Shown: positions 47,692 through 61,748, counted from the stretch's first letter. The stretch: DNA of 64,000 nucleotides from Stercorarius parasiticus (GCA_013396915.1 VWZL01002051.1:1-64000); one strand, 5' to 3'. Numbers and translations: made by a program. The notes: generated by a model from the letters alone, not told the origin.

Positions 47692-50039
47692 TCCCTTAAA
47701 GATATTTTTTCCATCACTGTTGTCTTTTTGAAGACTGAGAGGTTGTATTGACATGATGGAAGGTTTCTTCTGCTCTCTCTGACATCACTAGTTCTCACGT
47801 CTTTTAGATAAAGGCTCCTCTTCTCCTGAGACGAGTTGACTAGTGTACAGGTAGATCTCTTGCAACTGTTCCCCAATTTTATATTGCCTTTCACTTGCAG
47901 ATGGTTCTGTTCTCCCCATGGGTGTTTTAGACCATAATTGTGGACTCCAGAATGTCTTTCACACTTGCCCTGTGTCTCTTGCGTTTGCTTCTTACTTAGT
48001 CTTTGTTGTGTACAAAGGCCTTAGCATAGCATTGAGAAGTGACCATAGTTGTCACAGACGGTACAGTTTGTAAGTGACCGTATCTGGCTGGGATTCTTAT
48101 GCAATTGCGTAAGTGTACCATAAGTGGTAAAGACTGTGAAGCTGTAGACCTCAATAGAGAGCATTATGGTTACTATTCAGACACCTATTAGTCTTCTGTG
48201 GACTTACATAAAGAAACGTTCTTTCTTTCAGGAGGTTATATTTGCAGTAACTTCCATCTGTCATTCTTCCCTTTTAACATACATATTCTGTTATTTCTTT
48301 ACTGTAGTTGGTTATGTGGAGTTTACCTGGAGGGATCCATGTGCAGGATCTAACCTTGAGAATGTGTAATAAATATTGAAGTCTAGTGGAAAGGGTAGGG
48401 GAAGAAGAGCAGCGAAGAAACTACCAAGGTTGTGAACAGTAATTTCTCTTTTGAAATGGGCAATTATGGATAACTTGTATTTTTATCTTCAGGCTACAGT
48501 GATTAGCTTGCTCTAGTAATTCTCATTAAATCTTCATCTTTTTTGCTTTTAGTGCAATATATGAATTGTTATGCTGTGCTTCAACAATAATGTAAAGGCT
48601 GATCACTTTTATGGAAACCTAGTATACAAATAATGCCAGAATAGGTAAATCACTTGGAGTACTTATTTATACAAAACAGCTAAGGTGAGATATAACCTGA
48701 AAAGTATTTTTTTATGTTTTATGGCATTTCACTGAAATTTTAACTACAACGTTATTGCAGATACTGTGAACAGTATTTTTTACCAGATTTCTTGAAGTGC
48801 AGAACTATTGTCTGGAGAGAAGCCATAAACTTGAAATCCACTACTAATTTTAAAGCAATGTTTTCATGTATTATATTTGTCACTGAACACCTGTGTATAA
48901 GTTTAACAAACACCACATTCAGTATTTTTTTTCTTTCTGCCAATATATAAAGTCACTGAGGCAAGACAGATGCGCAGGCCTCTTTAATGTCATTAATGGA
49001 GTTTATTGATTTCAGTTCATCTTGTGGTCCATGCTAAAAGACGACAACAGCAGTGAGAATGTTTTAGTTGATCTGATTTTAAGCAATGCTCTAACTGGTT
49101 ATTCAAAGAACAGGGATTTGGTGTTTAAAGTCTTAAGATAATGGAATCCTGCTCTTGAATTTTACTGTCAGTAATACTACAGGTGTTTGATGTTTATGTA
49201 GAATTTTTAGACTGACAATGACTTCTAGTAAGCTTAGTAAGTTCTATAGTTTGGTTAAGAGGCTCTTTGTAAGGTTAGAATAAATTATGAAGTGGATTAG
49301 TCGCTACAACACTTGTATAGTTATTTCTGGTTTGGTAAGCATAAAATGGGTTGAAACTGAAGTTGATTGTGCTTTGTATTGCTAAAGGGTAAACGGGGAG
49401 AGAAAATCAATTATAGTTAGAGGTACTAGATTCTCGTGAGTTGAAATGAGTTACATGAGCTAATAAAAAGCTTCAAAAGAATGACTCATTTTCAGGAAAT
49501 AGATGTATACTGAATATCATGATGTGCAGGAGCCTAAAATGTCATTTGTTTGCAGTTTACATAAGGAACCAAAGCTTAAGCTTTTAAGCCTATACCCAAA
49601 GAACAGAGCAGGGACACCGTGACTGTCCATATCAGAGACATAAATATCTGTATTAACATAGCCTTTTTACGGTCTCTATGCCCGAGATTTCTTCTAAAGG
49701 ACATTAAGGGGACACAGCAACATGGTATATATCGCTCATTATGATGTGATACTGATTGCAATATGGTGGGATCAGACTGTTACTCTTCTAGACTTGTAAA
49801 TGCTTGCAGTTCTGATGTTTAATGGCTGTGGAGACACAGAGGTCCCTTTAGAGAAGCTATAGGAAGAAGCTTCTTCCCACCCCAACACTATTTATAAGAC
49901 AAGAAAGTGACTCCCTCAGCCAACTCTGTTCCCCAGTCTTATTTCTCTGCCCTCCTCCAGATGTGCCAAGCACATCAAGTGTTGGGCAAATAGTAGAGAG
50001 CTGTGGTTGAGTCAGGTGGCATATTTTAGATAACATTTT

Positions 50040-50175
50040 AAGCTACGAAGTTTAAGGAAGTATCTTTTCATGAGTTCAGCATAGTTGTTTTTTGGAATGC
50101 ACGGCCACAGAAGATTGTGGAGATAAGTGTAAACATACAAAAGTAGATAAATTCACGGAAGATAGATCGATACCA
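50040..50175 (+). mobile_element. Ancient CR1/L3-like LINE 3' remnant
   Basis: The stretch TTTTTTGGAATGCACGGCC, ACAGAAGATTGTGGAG, and GATAAATTCACGGAAGATAG follows, in the same order and spacing, the 3' end of reptile CR1/L3-like elements. Those encode a W-N-x-L-P-x-E-V-V-E-A type motif followed by a K-x-x-L-D-K-F-M-E-D-R motif. The equivalent here is LECTATEDCGD then KVDKFTEDRS. No ATTCTATG tail is present. The limits are approximate and the assignment rests on remembered consensus. Confidence 0.6.
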
Positions 50176-51400
50176 CTTTACTAAGTATGTTAGTTCTGGT
50201 GCATTCTCTGTCTCTAGCGAGGGTGAACAAGGTACAACTGGTTACTGATTTTTCCTTTATAGTAGTCGTGGGGCTTCAGTTGAAACTGTCTGTAGACAAG
50301 TTCAAAACAAATAAAAGGACATATCTTTTCATGTACTTCACAGTTAATGTATGGATTTATTTGCTAATGGTGTTGTGGGTGCCAAAAATTTACATATGCT
50401 GAAAATGAGCTGGAAAGGTTAATGGAAGAAAAATACATCAAGGGCTGCAAGATATAGATACTACCTCTGCTTCAGAAAGTCTCTGGGCACGAATCCGCTG
50501 CAGCTGAGGGATTATGCTAGTAAAGTATCGTTATGTGCTTGCTCTGTTCTTGTACTCTTCCCTAGGAATGGGATATCCCTAGGATGCTAGATAAATAGGT
50601 GCCCAAACTACTTCGTACTTCTTAAGAACACTTAGGTTAGTCTAGATATACTACTGAGAAATCCTTCAGTGACAATATATAAGGAAATCCAGCAATGGAT
50701 GTAATTTCTTTCATGCCTGGATCTGTTTTAGTGAGTCCAAGGAGTCTCCAGTATTAGTAATCTGCACTAACCTCTGTATATTCTTTAGTTTACACTGAAG
50801 CTCAAACTATGAATGTTGGAATTCAGAAGCTGGTTGGAGAGATCTGGCCTACTTGATTGACTAGTCTGTGGGATAAACTGCTGCCAGTTCCTGAGCAATC
50901 TTATCCTCTTTTCGGAGTGTGCAGGGAAAGGAAGCATGAAAGAAATAGTTACAACTGCCAAGCTCGTACTTAGGTAAGAAATGACAGTTTTTCTTCACTT
51001 GGAGATTCACAAGGCAACAGTGGAATTGCATGAACTCTGGTGAGGCTTCATTACTACTCAGTTGTACACAAGTCTGAAATCACTGTCTTTGTGGTAGGAG
51101 AATAGGATTGATGAAAGTTATCAGGACAATTTAGGGAGGTGGCAGCAGAGCGAGAGGTAGTATGATTACATGATTTCAGGTATCATAACCCCTTATAGCT
51201 AGAGTTGGACCTGCTTCAGTGAATTCCTCGGCCTCGGGGCTCTTTTCAGCTACTGAGGAGAGATTGTTCATCAGAGTAGTAGATAGGGAGAGGGCTTATT
51301 TAAAGAGGCATTTGTGAATTTAATTCATATTGGGAGGCAAGGATGTGAAGGCAAAAATTATATCCAAACACAGCAGAGTTTGAAGTTATTTTTCATGGAA

Positions 51401-51700
51401 GCATAGAATCATAGAATAGTTTCAGTTGGAAGGGACCTCCAAAGATCATCTAGTCCAACTCCCCTACAATGAGCGGGGACATCTTCAACTAGATCAGGTT
51501 GCTCAGAGCCCCGTCCAACCTGGCCTTCAATATTTCCAAGGATGGGACATCTACCACCTCACTGGGCAAGCTGTTCCAGTGTCTCACCACCCTCATTGTA
51601 AAAAATTTCTTTCAGTCTGGTCTAAAGCTACCCTCTTTCGGTTTAGAACCATTACCCCTTGTCTTATCACAACAGGCCCTGCTAAAAAGTGAAGCCTTTC
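51401..51700 (-). mobile_element. CR1 LINE 3' end
   Basis: The plus strand shows GCATAGAATCATAGAATAG, GTTGGAAGGGACCTCC, CATCTAGTCCAACTCCCC and then the antisense of the ORF2 tail: TGGGCAAGCTGTTCCAGTG and CTTATCACAACAGGCCCTGC. Close to the consensus for most of its length, so a moderately young copy. It is 5'-truncated near 51700. Confidence 0.93.
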
Positions 51701-52960
51701 CAATTGCTGAAACTGTAATTTAATGCTGCTTACAGAAAATAGGGTTTTTATTTACATTTCATAATGTATATAGATGTTTTAGGTTTTGGTACAGTTAGTG
51801 GAAAGTGTATGAAATTTCTGAAGTGAGATGTTTGTTGAATCTGATGCACCCAAAACTAAGGAAATAGTGTTGTAAATACAGAATATCTTACCTTCTTATG
51901 TAAATATTATGATAAAAAACTTGTTAGGTATTATTTGCCAGTAGTTTATACTATATTTGCTTCATTTTTCTGTTTATTTGGTTTTGATAGTTGAGTTTGG
52001 CACTATAAATGTGTTTGAGACATAGGTTATTTGTTATTTATTCCTAACTATATATTAAAGTAAGTTTTAATTACTGCTTTTTTGATGTTGTTCAGTAGTA
52101 TTAGTGGCTTCTATTAAGAGTTAGATTTGAACTTCTGTGTAGTCTCTTTTCCCCCCAAGACTGATGACGAATGCCATGTAAAATAATCACCAGAACACAT
52201 TCCTAATAAAAAAATATATGTTTTGTTACATTCATAATCTTATAAACTTAATTTTGTATGACTTAGTGAAATTGTATTGGTTCTTGTCAAGACATGAGCT
52301 TACTTCCTTCTCACGTGGAACACTAGGGCTCTTTCAGCAGAGTTTTGAGAGAAACTAATAACTCCTCAGTATTAGGCTGAGTGCTGAAGCTGCTCCTTCC
52401 TCTGCCATTAAAGAGAAGTAGAAATAGGGAGGAGAAGGTATACTAATCTTATGTGTTAATGTAGATAAATATCACTTACATGGGAATTTCACTTAAGTTA
52501 CCACATAGCTTCTGGAAGGGAACAAAAGGTATTTTGATAAATCATAAATCATATCACAGAACTTGAGAATCACAGAACTGTGGGCTAGTCTCAAAGACAG
52601 AGTCAGCTTTTAGGTGATGAGCCATGAAAAGGCTCAATCTGCTTGAATCTCTTACTTAAAAAGTCTTTTGAGAGCTAAATGTGTGTGTTTGAAATACAGA
52701 GACAGAAAGCCGCAGAAAACAGTTAAAGCTAAGTATGAAAAAGTGACTATTTCTGCTGTCACTGAGTCTTCTGACCTGCTTACGCTATTTTGAGTACAGC
52801 TATGTATCTCAGTACATGAGTTAAATTTGTTTCTATTTCAGGTGGAGTATTTAATGGAGTTGATTTGAAGTCTGATAGTGCTAGAATGGGGTGGTGGGCT
52901 AGGGTTTTATGCATGCCATCACGGTCGTGAGAAACCAGGTGTCTAATACATCACTGTCCT

Positions 52961-53000
52961 CTCACTCTCCTTCACACAACCTCTCTCTCCTTCACACAAC
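52961..53000. repeat. 20-bp tandem duplication, two copies
   Basis: CTCACTCTCCTTCACACAAC at 52961-52980 is followed by CTCTCTCTCCTTCACACAAC at 52981-53000, with one mismatch. It is a local pyrimidine-rich duplication with no evident role. Confidence 0.85.
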
Positions 53001-54842
53001 CAACCGTCTTTTGATGTAGAATGTAGCAGTTGATCCCTAAGTACTAGGTACAGTTTGGGGGACTGGAGTAGTCATATGCAGTTTGCATTGAAATGATAAG
53101 CATTTATGTTACCGTTTGAAGTTAAGTAATGCCTTTTCTATATTTACCGTGTAGGTGATACTCTTAAGATATCTTTTTGCTCCTAAATCACTCATGAGTA
53201 CTTTCTTACGTTAATTATTCCTGCTCTGCCAATACGATGGGAAAAAGACACAGAGTTAAATTAAAATTTATTCCCCGAGGGTTGATTCCCTGTCTCTCTT
53301 CCTTAAGAAAATGGGCTGAATATTTTTGGCTTTTCTCAGGGCAGGAAAGGGATTGCTTCTTGCTCATACCAGCAGTCTGTATATTTTGATTCCAGGATTT
53401 CCCACCTCATCTACCCAACTGCTTTTAGTTAAAGGTAAGATGATCTAAAATTCGTGTGAATACTACTCCATTATTCTTTTTGGTGGGTTTTTCCATTGTT
53501 AAAAGACAATGCTTTGTGTCATTCAAATTAACTTGGCCTCTGTTTGCAGGGTATTCGCTTGTCATGTAGCATGACATAGCACCTGAAGTTACATCTTCCA
53601 AGATTTATAGGCAGCAAATCATATGACTTGGTAATATAACTACCATCAAAACCAGTACCAAAAATCAGTGCGCAGTAAATATTAGTGGATTGCCAGGGAG
53701 AAAAAAGCCAAACTCAAACAGTATCTATGCAACCAGTTACTAAAAGCCAACTCTTAATTTTGGCTCGTAAGATTAGCATGTGCTAAGACTTGCCATCCGG
53801 TTTAGCAATTGGTATAATTCAATTCACAATTGTCAGAACAGGTTATTGATGCAGAACTAATAGAGGGAACATTCAAAACATAGATAAACTTTGGCAATTT
53901 TCTGAAAGGCAGGGGATGAGTAGGGAATGCTGAATGTCAGTTCATTACTTTGGAAATCAGGTTGAAATCTATATGTCACCGTGGACACTACCAATGTTAT
54001 TAACTCCAGAAGACTAATCACTTAGTTGTTAATATGTAACTAATTATTTGGGTTTAGATTCACAGATTTGCAATGTGGATTTGTAAGTATGAAAAAGACA
54101 CTGAGAATCATGTGGATAATTTTATTGAGAGGAAGTAACTGGATCGTAAGGTCTTTGCTGTAAAACTCCCATTTTTTAGTATGAGTTGTAGCACAATGAA
54201 TTGGTGTTGACAAATACTGTAGCAGCACAAGAGAATAATATTAGAGCTTCAGTAACACATTTTTCTGCAGACGTGTGGATATTTCAGAATAAGTAGTATT
54301 CCCAGTAGAAACTACAATGAACTAGTACTTAAAACATTTGGTATCTCATGTAAACGTAGTATTGTCTCCTAAGGCTAAAATAATGAAAGCAGAGGATGTA
54401 TCCATGGTTTAGAGACGTGAAGTATAGTTAGGAGAATGAACAGAAAATAGAGCCTTACCTTGCTTTTTCCTCTAGGCGATTAAAAAAAATAAAATGGCAA
54501 AACCTCATGAGCAGAAATGTGGGTCAAATGGGAAGTTCAGCTTTCCTGAAGCTCCACCTGCTGCAGCAGATCTGTCTACTTTGATGTAATGGGATATAGC
54601 AGCTTTGAGATAGGTGATAGTAACGAAGCAGAGCTGTTGCCTTTCTCATGGGGAGATTCACCGTGTTCTTACAGCTTGTTTTTTCTTGTAGCCCTTCTGG
54701 AGAGGCGGGGGGGAGTTAAATGCACGGATATAAGTTGTGAGAGTAAAGAGATTGTGGAAATGCAGGAAGCCTAGCAGCTAAGAGCAGATGACATCCCTTT
54801 AAGACTGTCTAGTATTCATAACGTAGGTGTCCTGCCTATGGG

Positions 54843-55234
54843 GTGAAACTGAGGGAACCCGGTTTATTTAGCGTGGAAAAGAGAAGGCCTCAGGGGGACC
54901 TAAGAGCGGCCTCCCAGTGCCTAAATGGATGCTCCTGAGAAGGAGCCACACTCTTTACTGAGGTGCACAGCAGGAGGGTGAGCGACGCTGAGCGTAAATT
55001 GAAACAGGTACGGTTCTGTTTAGATATGATGGTGGGGGAGGGTGTGTGGTAAATATCAGTATGTGGATATTTAACTGCTGGAACAGGTTGCCCAGGGAGG
55101 TTGTGAAGTAACTGACCTTGGACATTTTCAAGACTCAATTGGATAAAACCCTAACCAACTTGGCTGACCCTACTTTGAGCAGGGAGGTGAGATAGAGACC
55201 TCCTGAGGTCCCTCTGAGCCTGAATGATTCTATG
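54843..55234 (+). mobile_element. CR1 LINE 3' end, decayed
   Basis: In the forward direction the sequence has the CR1 ORF2 tail: FSVEKRRPQGDLRAA near 54870, LNGCS near 54922, then CTGGAACAGGTTGCCCAGGG (55079-55098) corresponding to the WNRLPRE motif. It finishes with a 3' UTR that ends in ATTCTATG at 55227-55234. Frameshifts make the copy non-coding. Confidence 0.85.
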
Positions 55235-57623
55235 AATTGCTAGTGTAGGGAGGACCACGAGCCCCTGAAATTTAATTTTGTTGTACTCTACTTGTAAAAT
55301 ACTGAAAATGAAACCATTAGAAAGTAAATGTTGGTCTATATCTGAGTAAACTACTGTGCAAGTGTATGTTTTACTGAACAGAAGATGCAGACCGAGACAA
55401 AGAGATTAGATCTGGACTTCAGAAGAATGAAAAAGTGAAATAGGTATTGAAATAGGAAACTTTTTGTGTAATTAGAAGACATGCAGAGGGGTTTAAAATA
55501 GTAGATGGTTTGGATAACCTGTATGAGAAGTATATCTGTCATGCAAACATGCATGAATGACTGCTGTATTCCCTTTCTCCTCTCATAACATATCTACATT
55601 GCTTAATATAAAAAAGCCAGTTTCAAATCTGGTAACAAGTATTACAGCTTCAAGCCAAGCTTTTAACTAACCAGTAGCTGATTACATGTTCAGTCATCCA
55701 GAAAGGAGGTTCATTTACTGGTGAAAATTGTATTAGAGCTCTGGTACTGCCAAAACGCTGTCAGACCTCATGGAATGTGCGGAAAAAAAGAAACTGCAAG
55801 CTGAGTCAAAACCAAAATGCTGAATTGTGCTTAGAAAGAAAACCAGATGAGAGAAAGAGAGGAGAAAAAAGTTGAAGAGTAGTGTTGAGATAAGGACTCA
55901 GAAGAAAACATACTTTATGCCACATTTTAGAAGTTGATACACCGAAGTAATTAATATTAAAACTATACAGATAGAAAGTTACAGAAACTACTTAGATAAG
56001 TCATTACAGCACATTACAATTGTTGCCCTCTTCCGAGTCCTTAACGTGGACTGAAATGTCTGAAAGTAACTTCTAAAAAACATGGTAGCAGTTTAAATGG
56101 CCTTAATTTAAATTTGCTGGTCCATTATCTTCAAAATTCGTTAACATAATTGTGATATTGCTGAGGCTTATAATTATTTATTGAGATTAAAAAGAAATGG
56201 AAACAGCATGTTTGGATTAGGGTCTTGTAAACATACACATTTTTGTTCTAATTTTATGAGATTAATGTGGTTTAAGAAAAGAAAAAATCCAAAGGCAAAA
56301 GAAAGTTCTGATGGATAAGTAATATTTTCCTTTAAGTCAATGACGAGCAAGCTACGTGAACATGGAACAATAACTGTGTTCTGTGTTGACCAAACCTAAA
56401 GATTTTTGCTTGTTTTGTACTGACCTCTTGCAAAACCACGTTCCCATTAATTTTATACAGTACAATGGATTCAGTGAAAGCTTGTTTAAAGGTTTGTCTT
56501 CGGATGCAAAGTTATCTCGTAACTTGAATATCACCCTAGCACAAATATTTGGACATAAACAAAATTCATTGCTCAAAAAGAGTCATGGTTTTCTCTGAAA
56601 ATGATTGGTATAGACTTAATCTTCTGCAGTACCCTTCAGTGCTGACTCAGGCTAGAGTTTATTTCCTGTTCCAGAAAGGAGTTTCCTGTAATACACTGGA
56701 AATAATAGGTAGAATGGCTTGGCTTATGCATCACTGAGAGCCCTGGGATGTGACCTCAGATACTGTCTGTGTGCAGAGATGAACACAATTCCAGAGTGGA
56801 CTGGTAGTTTCTGAGTTCGGGGTAATGGCTTTTGGCATACTAGTTCCAGGTGCTGCTCTACATTTGTGACTCACTCTGTATCATTGATGCTGCAATAATA
56901 TCTTTATTCTGCATTGAATGTTTTGTACTCTGAAGACATTGTAATTGGGATACTGTGATTGCTGTTTACCCTGAAATTCCAATGATATCAGTGGGAATTA
57001 TGTTCAGGTGAGACTTCTGTCTGATAACCTTACATTGTCTATGAATCTGCAATGTTAAAAGCCATGCAAAATTATTTACTGTGAATAGTGCTGTGAACAA
57101 ACTCAGGCTTTGACCCTGCAAACAGCCTTACTAAAACAAAGAGGCTGTTTCTTAGTGCATTAATGCCCCTATACATTGTATGGACTATTATGTCCATTTG
57201 CAGTAAGATTGCATCCTACAGGTTCAGCCTGTCATTCTTGTGTTCTCTGTTTCATTTTAAGTTTGCAACGCTTTTCTGCCTCTTTTAGAATAACTAGCCA
57301 ACATAATAAATGTAATTTACTCGTTCTAATTAATTTATTAAGATATTATCTTTTAAACACGCAGCTAAAATAAAGAGCTAAGTTAGCTGCAAATCATTCT
57401 TTATAAACCTGTCTCATCTATTTTACAGTAAAAATGGACACAAATGTGAATTTTTGGGGTAAACTAGAGAATGCTTCTCCAGTTTACAGATCGAATTCCA
57501 CAGATGACTAGAAAATACGAATGCCTAGCAAGGGAATTAAATACGATTATTGATTTTTTTTTCTATAGCTAGATGAAATAATCCCTGGAAAATGAAGCCT
57601 GTATCGTCGAAGGGACGTTGTGC

Positions 57624-57637
57624 CCACCAGGGGGCGC
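57624..57637 (+). promoter_or_regulatory. CTCF core binding motif
   Basis: CCACCAGGGGGCGC matches the vertebrate CTCF core consensus at every position, on the plus strand, and continues with TGG. It lies in a small CpG-containing island (TCGTCGAAGGGACG just upstream) within an otherwise AT-rich intron. CTCF sites with this core bind strongly and stop cohesin in an orientation-dependent way, so this one could anchor a chromatin loop inside the gene. Occupancy cannot be seen from sequence. Confidence 0.75.
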
Positions 57638-59190
57638 TGGCGTTTTTCTTTATGGGTTGCTTAATCTTGGCTGTAGGTTAGATTTAATCAATTTAAAAGG
57701 TGAACAAAGTGCTTAACGTTGCAGGGTAAAAAATACCACATGTACAAGAAAAAGGAAGAAATCAGTATAATGTAAACCTGAGGTATTTTTCTTTTCAAAG
57801 GTTATAAAAATAAAATAGGTGCTTTATTCTACTAAGAGATGTATGGAAATTCACAGTGAATACTCCATGTGACTGCAAGAACCGATAAGCAATTTTTAAC
57901 TAACGTTCTGTAGCTCACTGTTGTAAGCTCTGACAAAATATTTTTTGCTACTTTTTGCAATGAACATTAATTTTAAACTTGTGATTGTAAATAAGTGTGC
58001 ACCATGTAAAAGAAACGTGCAGAAGAAAGGAGAAACAGTTTTATTTTTTTTATCCTTGAAATTAGAAAGTAATATTTGCATATGAGGAAGAAAACATCTT
58101 AATCTTCTATATAATCAAGAAATGCTGTAGTGTGCAGCAAAAAAAATACAGCCTTCACTATGGTGGCTGTCTTTGAAACTGCTCAGAATTGTCCATTTTA
58201 ACAAAATATGTTTCTTTTTGCCAAATTTTCCAAGCCTAGGTCAGTGATCCTGTAAGCCTGTCTCATGACTCATCTAATCGTACAAATTGTGAATAACTGG
58301 CTTATGTCATCTTGATTAACGTAGAAGCGAGTAAACTCAGAGGGCAACACTTGTCAAAATGTAGCAGAATCATATCAACAATTGTTGCTCATGAAAACTG
58401 CTGCTGCCTACTTATATTCATAATTTATCCCAAATTTTGTAAACCTGATGGCAAAGCAGTCACTTAAGGATAAGGAAGGGAATAAATGTGTAGGGAAGAC
58501 AAGAAGTGCTGGTATTCAGATAAGAATGATGAGTTTAAATTTTTACAAGAATGAACTTTGTTGTTGTGATGCATTTGAACTTTATTTAAATTTATAGCAC
58601 TTGTAATTAACTTAGCATGTAGTTAATGCTAGACTTACCCATTGTGACATTTAGATAGTGCTGTAAAATGATTTACAGACCAAAATCCTGAAATAGTTCA
58701 TGATGCAACATGTGCTTAATCGAACATATATTACTATGTAGTACAAAACTACGGCCAATTGTATCAGGATAAATGAACTAATTTGGGTGGGACAAAGGAG
58801 ATGTGAAACACGAAGTGGTCATCAAAATGGTCATCTTTGATTCATCCTTCTACAACAAAATTTATTGAATTCATCCCTGTTTAGTGACAGTGATTATGGT
58901 ATTCTTTTCCTGGGTATGAAATTAATATTATTTCTATAACATTTTTATCACAGAATAAGGTTTAAAAATAGCTTCTGTGTAGAGACCGGAAAAATAAACC
59001 CTTTGAAAGAAAATGGAAATGTATAGAAATTAAAAAATTGGTTCCATATCTCCAACTTCAGCTGTTAAGAATTTTAACCAATTTGATACTCTGTCATGAA
59101 AATAAAATGGTGTTTGTTGGTAACAGAATTTCTGCTCGATCAGTGTGTTCAAAAGACGTACCACATTGGATTAATAGGGCAGTTAGAATT

Positions 59191-59210
59191 TTTTTTTAAA
59201 AAAAAAATTT
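59191..59210. repeat. T-run followed by A-run
   Basis: About ten T followed directly by about ten A form a self-complementary AT block. It is low-complexity sequence, with no sign of a neighbouring element. Confidence 0.7.
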
Positions 59211-60384
59211 GATTAAAAGTAGTGACATACTTTTGTGATTAACTTATGAAGTGTATGTTGATCACTGTGAAAACTAAGAATTTAAGGATACAGCTGCTGT
59301 CAAACCTCTCCTACTGAACTGATTATGCAATTTGTTTTCTTCTAAGATGTAGGTTGGATGAGTTCAAAGGGCTTCCATCTCTCTGGCAAGGCAAATTTTT
59401 CATTTTATATGTATTACTTTCTCTTTTCAAACTTTACTTCATACTTTTAGTTTGTAGCACACCTGGTCCTTTGTTAGAATCATGTGGCAAAATTGAATTT
59501 TAAATGGTTCTAATCCTGCCACTGTTTTTCTAGTGAGTTGTTTAAGGTGTGACTGTTTTAGCGTCTGGATTTTTTTGTTGCTTGATTTGCTTATACAAAA
59601 GCCTGTCTTAAATAATTGGCTGAGTTAGTTAAGTCTGTTGAAAGAAGGTAGTGTTCAGAGAACTCATAGTTTAAATGAAAAAAAAAAAAACCTAATGCTT
59701 CCCTTTATCTTGTATGGGGAAAAAATAGTTTGTGTCACAAATTTTTTTGTAAAAGGAAATGTAGCATTGAGATATAATCACCTAATTTTTAAGGGGATCT
59801 TTCTACAAAATGTTAATAAAAGCTTTTGACTATGAATATGAATGGCTCAACAGCCTTTAAGATAAAAGCCACTGCTGATAGATTTTTTTTTTTTTGTGTG
59901 AGTGATCAAGCTAATACTATTCAAAAGATGCTTTTAAGTAATACTTATTTCTAGGGCACAAGCGTTGCTCATCTTCCCTTCAATGAGATTATACATGATA
60001 AGCCAAGGTGTTCATTATAAACAGGTGCAAGCTTGCGTAGAAAATACTACTGAAAACCATCAGTAGCTTGACTTGATCTTTTTTATAGAGAATAAATTAT
60101 TTACCTGAATCTGTTGCTGCAATTCAGCTCTAATTCCTCAAAGAGTGTAGAAGGGAGAATAGTGCGAATTATTTTGTCAGGGCATGCCATATATTAACTG
60201 AATTGAGTTGGAATGAGCAAGAAAAGAATGCAAAAGAAAAGAAAGGCATAATTAGAGCTTAATAGGCAAAAAGTAAAGTGCATTTATGCAGAATTTCATT
60301 TATGACAAAACTACAAGCGCAGGAGTACCTTAAGGAGCAATAACATTGTGAGGTCTACCATTAGTAAGTGGGTTATCAAACATA

Positions 60385-60738
60385 CAACCATCACTCTCTA
60401 CAACTACTTGAAAGGACATTATAGAGAGGTTGGTGCTGGTCTCTTCTCACAGGTAATTAGCGATAGAACAAGAGGGAATGGCTTCAACCTGCAACAGGGT
60501 AGGTTTAGACTGGACATTAGGAAAAAATTCTTCACAGTAAGAGTGGTCAGACACTGGAACGGGCTGCCCAGGGAGGTGGTGGAGTCCCCATCCCTGAATG
60601 TGTTTACGAGTCGTTTAGATGTGGTGTTAGGGGATATGGTATAGGGGGGAACTTCGTAGAGTGGGGTTGATGGTTGGACTCAAGGGTCTTTTCCAACCTA
60701 AATGGATTCCATGGCCATTTCCAACCTATGATTCTATG
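60385..60738 (+). mobile_element. CR1 LINE 3' end
   Basis: The forward frame 60348-60644 carries [20 protein letters not shown], then [20 protein letters not shown], then [20 protein letters not shown] and [14 protein letters not shown], the full set of CR1 ORF2 C-terminal motifs without an interruption. The 3' UTR follows and the copy ends in ATTCTATG at 60731-60738. The uninterrupted frame suggests a fairly young insertion. It is 5'-truncated near 60385. Confidence 0.93.
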
Positions 60739-61748
60739 TACATGAGTAAAACAGCAGGACATTTAATCAGAAATTCAGAAATACTAGGCTTAGGGTTCTG
60801 TTGCATGTGTCATTTGAACTTCTTGTGCATATATGTTACAACATAATTTTTAGATGTATGATTAATTTTTTTCTTGTTCTCTGTGCCTGTTTCTAGCCAA
60901 GCCCATCCTTCGCTTTCCTCTCCATTTGAGTTGCACTTCATCTTTTTGTATATCTGTCCTGACTGCCAGGCATGGTCTCAGTTCTGGTGCCTGGTAGAAC
61001 AATGCTGACAAGTATCCAACAGAAAATTTGGTTTATTGTTGAATGCTGAAGCCTTTGGGAAGAATGTATTATGTAGAGATGGAATAGTCACCAGAGAGGA
61101 TACATCTCTCCGTATTCCCATATTGTAGACAGAATAAGATGTTAACCTTGAGAGCTTTTACCAACTATGGATGAGTTTGAACTTTAGAGACACTTAGAAG
61201 GAGGCCACATTGGCTGGGTTTTCCCTAGATGTGTCAATAAGAAGCCTAATAGCATTGAAGTTGTCATCACTTGCCACAAAATTTTGGATTCCTGCTTCAA
61301 TATCTGACGTCTAAGAAATCCGTTGTAGAATAGGTACATAATTTTCTTAACATGGGCAAACACACTTTTATGTTCCTAACTCTTAGAAGTGGATCAAACA
61401 AGTTAATTCAACAAGTTAAAAAAAAATCTTTTTGAGAGGTACAAGAAGTAAGGAAAAAAATGAGCTGAAATTGCACTTTTTTTATTAATATTGTAATAAA
61501 CTGAAAAATAATCATGCAGTGGAAATTGTTCAACGTTTAAAGCTGTACTCACCACAAACGTCTCTACTTCAAATAACTTTTTCAAGGAGATGACTGGAGT
61601 GGTAATCTGGAGATCATTCATTTTCTGAAATAATCTGCAGAATCATAGTCTCTATTGTTGAGAAAATGGATGTCAGTTTTTCCACCTGAAGCTCAGTATA
61701 TTTAGGTGAATGATCTCAAGTAATCTCCATCAGAGTGGTCTGTAATGC

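Noticed and set aside
52556..52590. Repeated TCACAGAACT words resembling a CR1 end
   Set aside because: No continuation into the GGAAGGGACC or CATCTAGTCCA blocks that follow in real CR1 ends.
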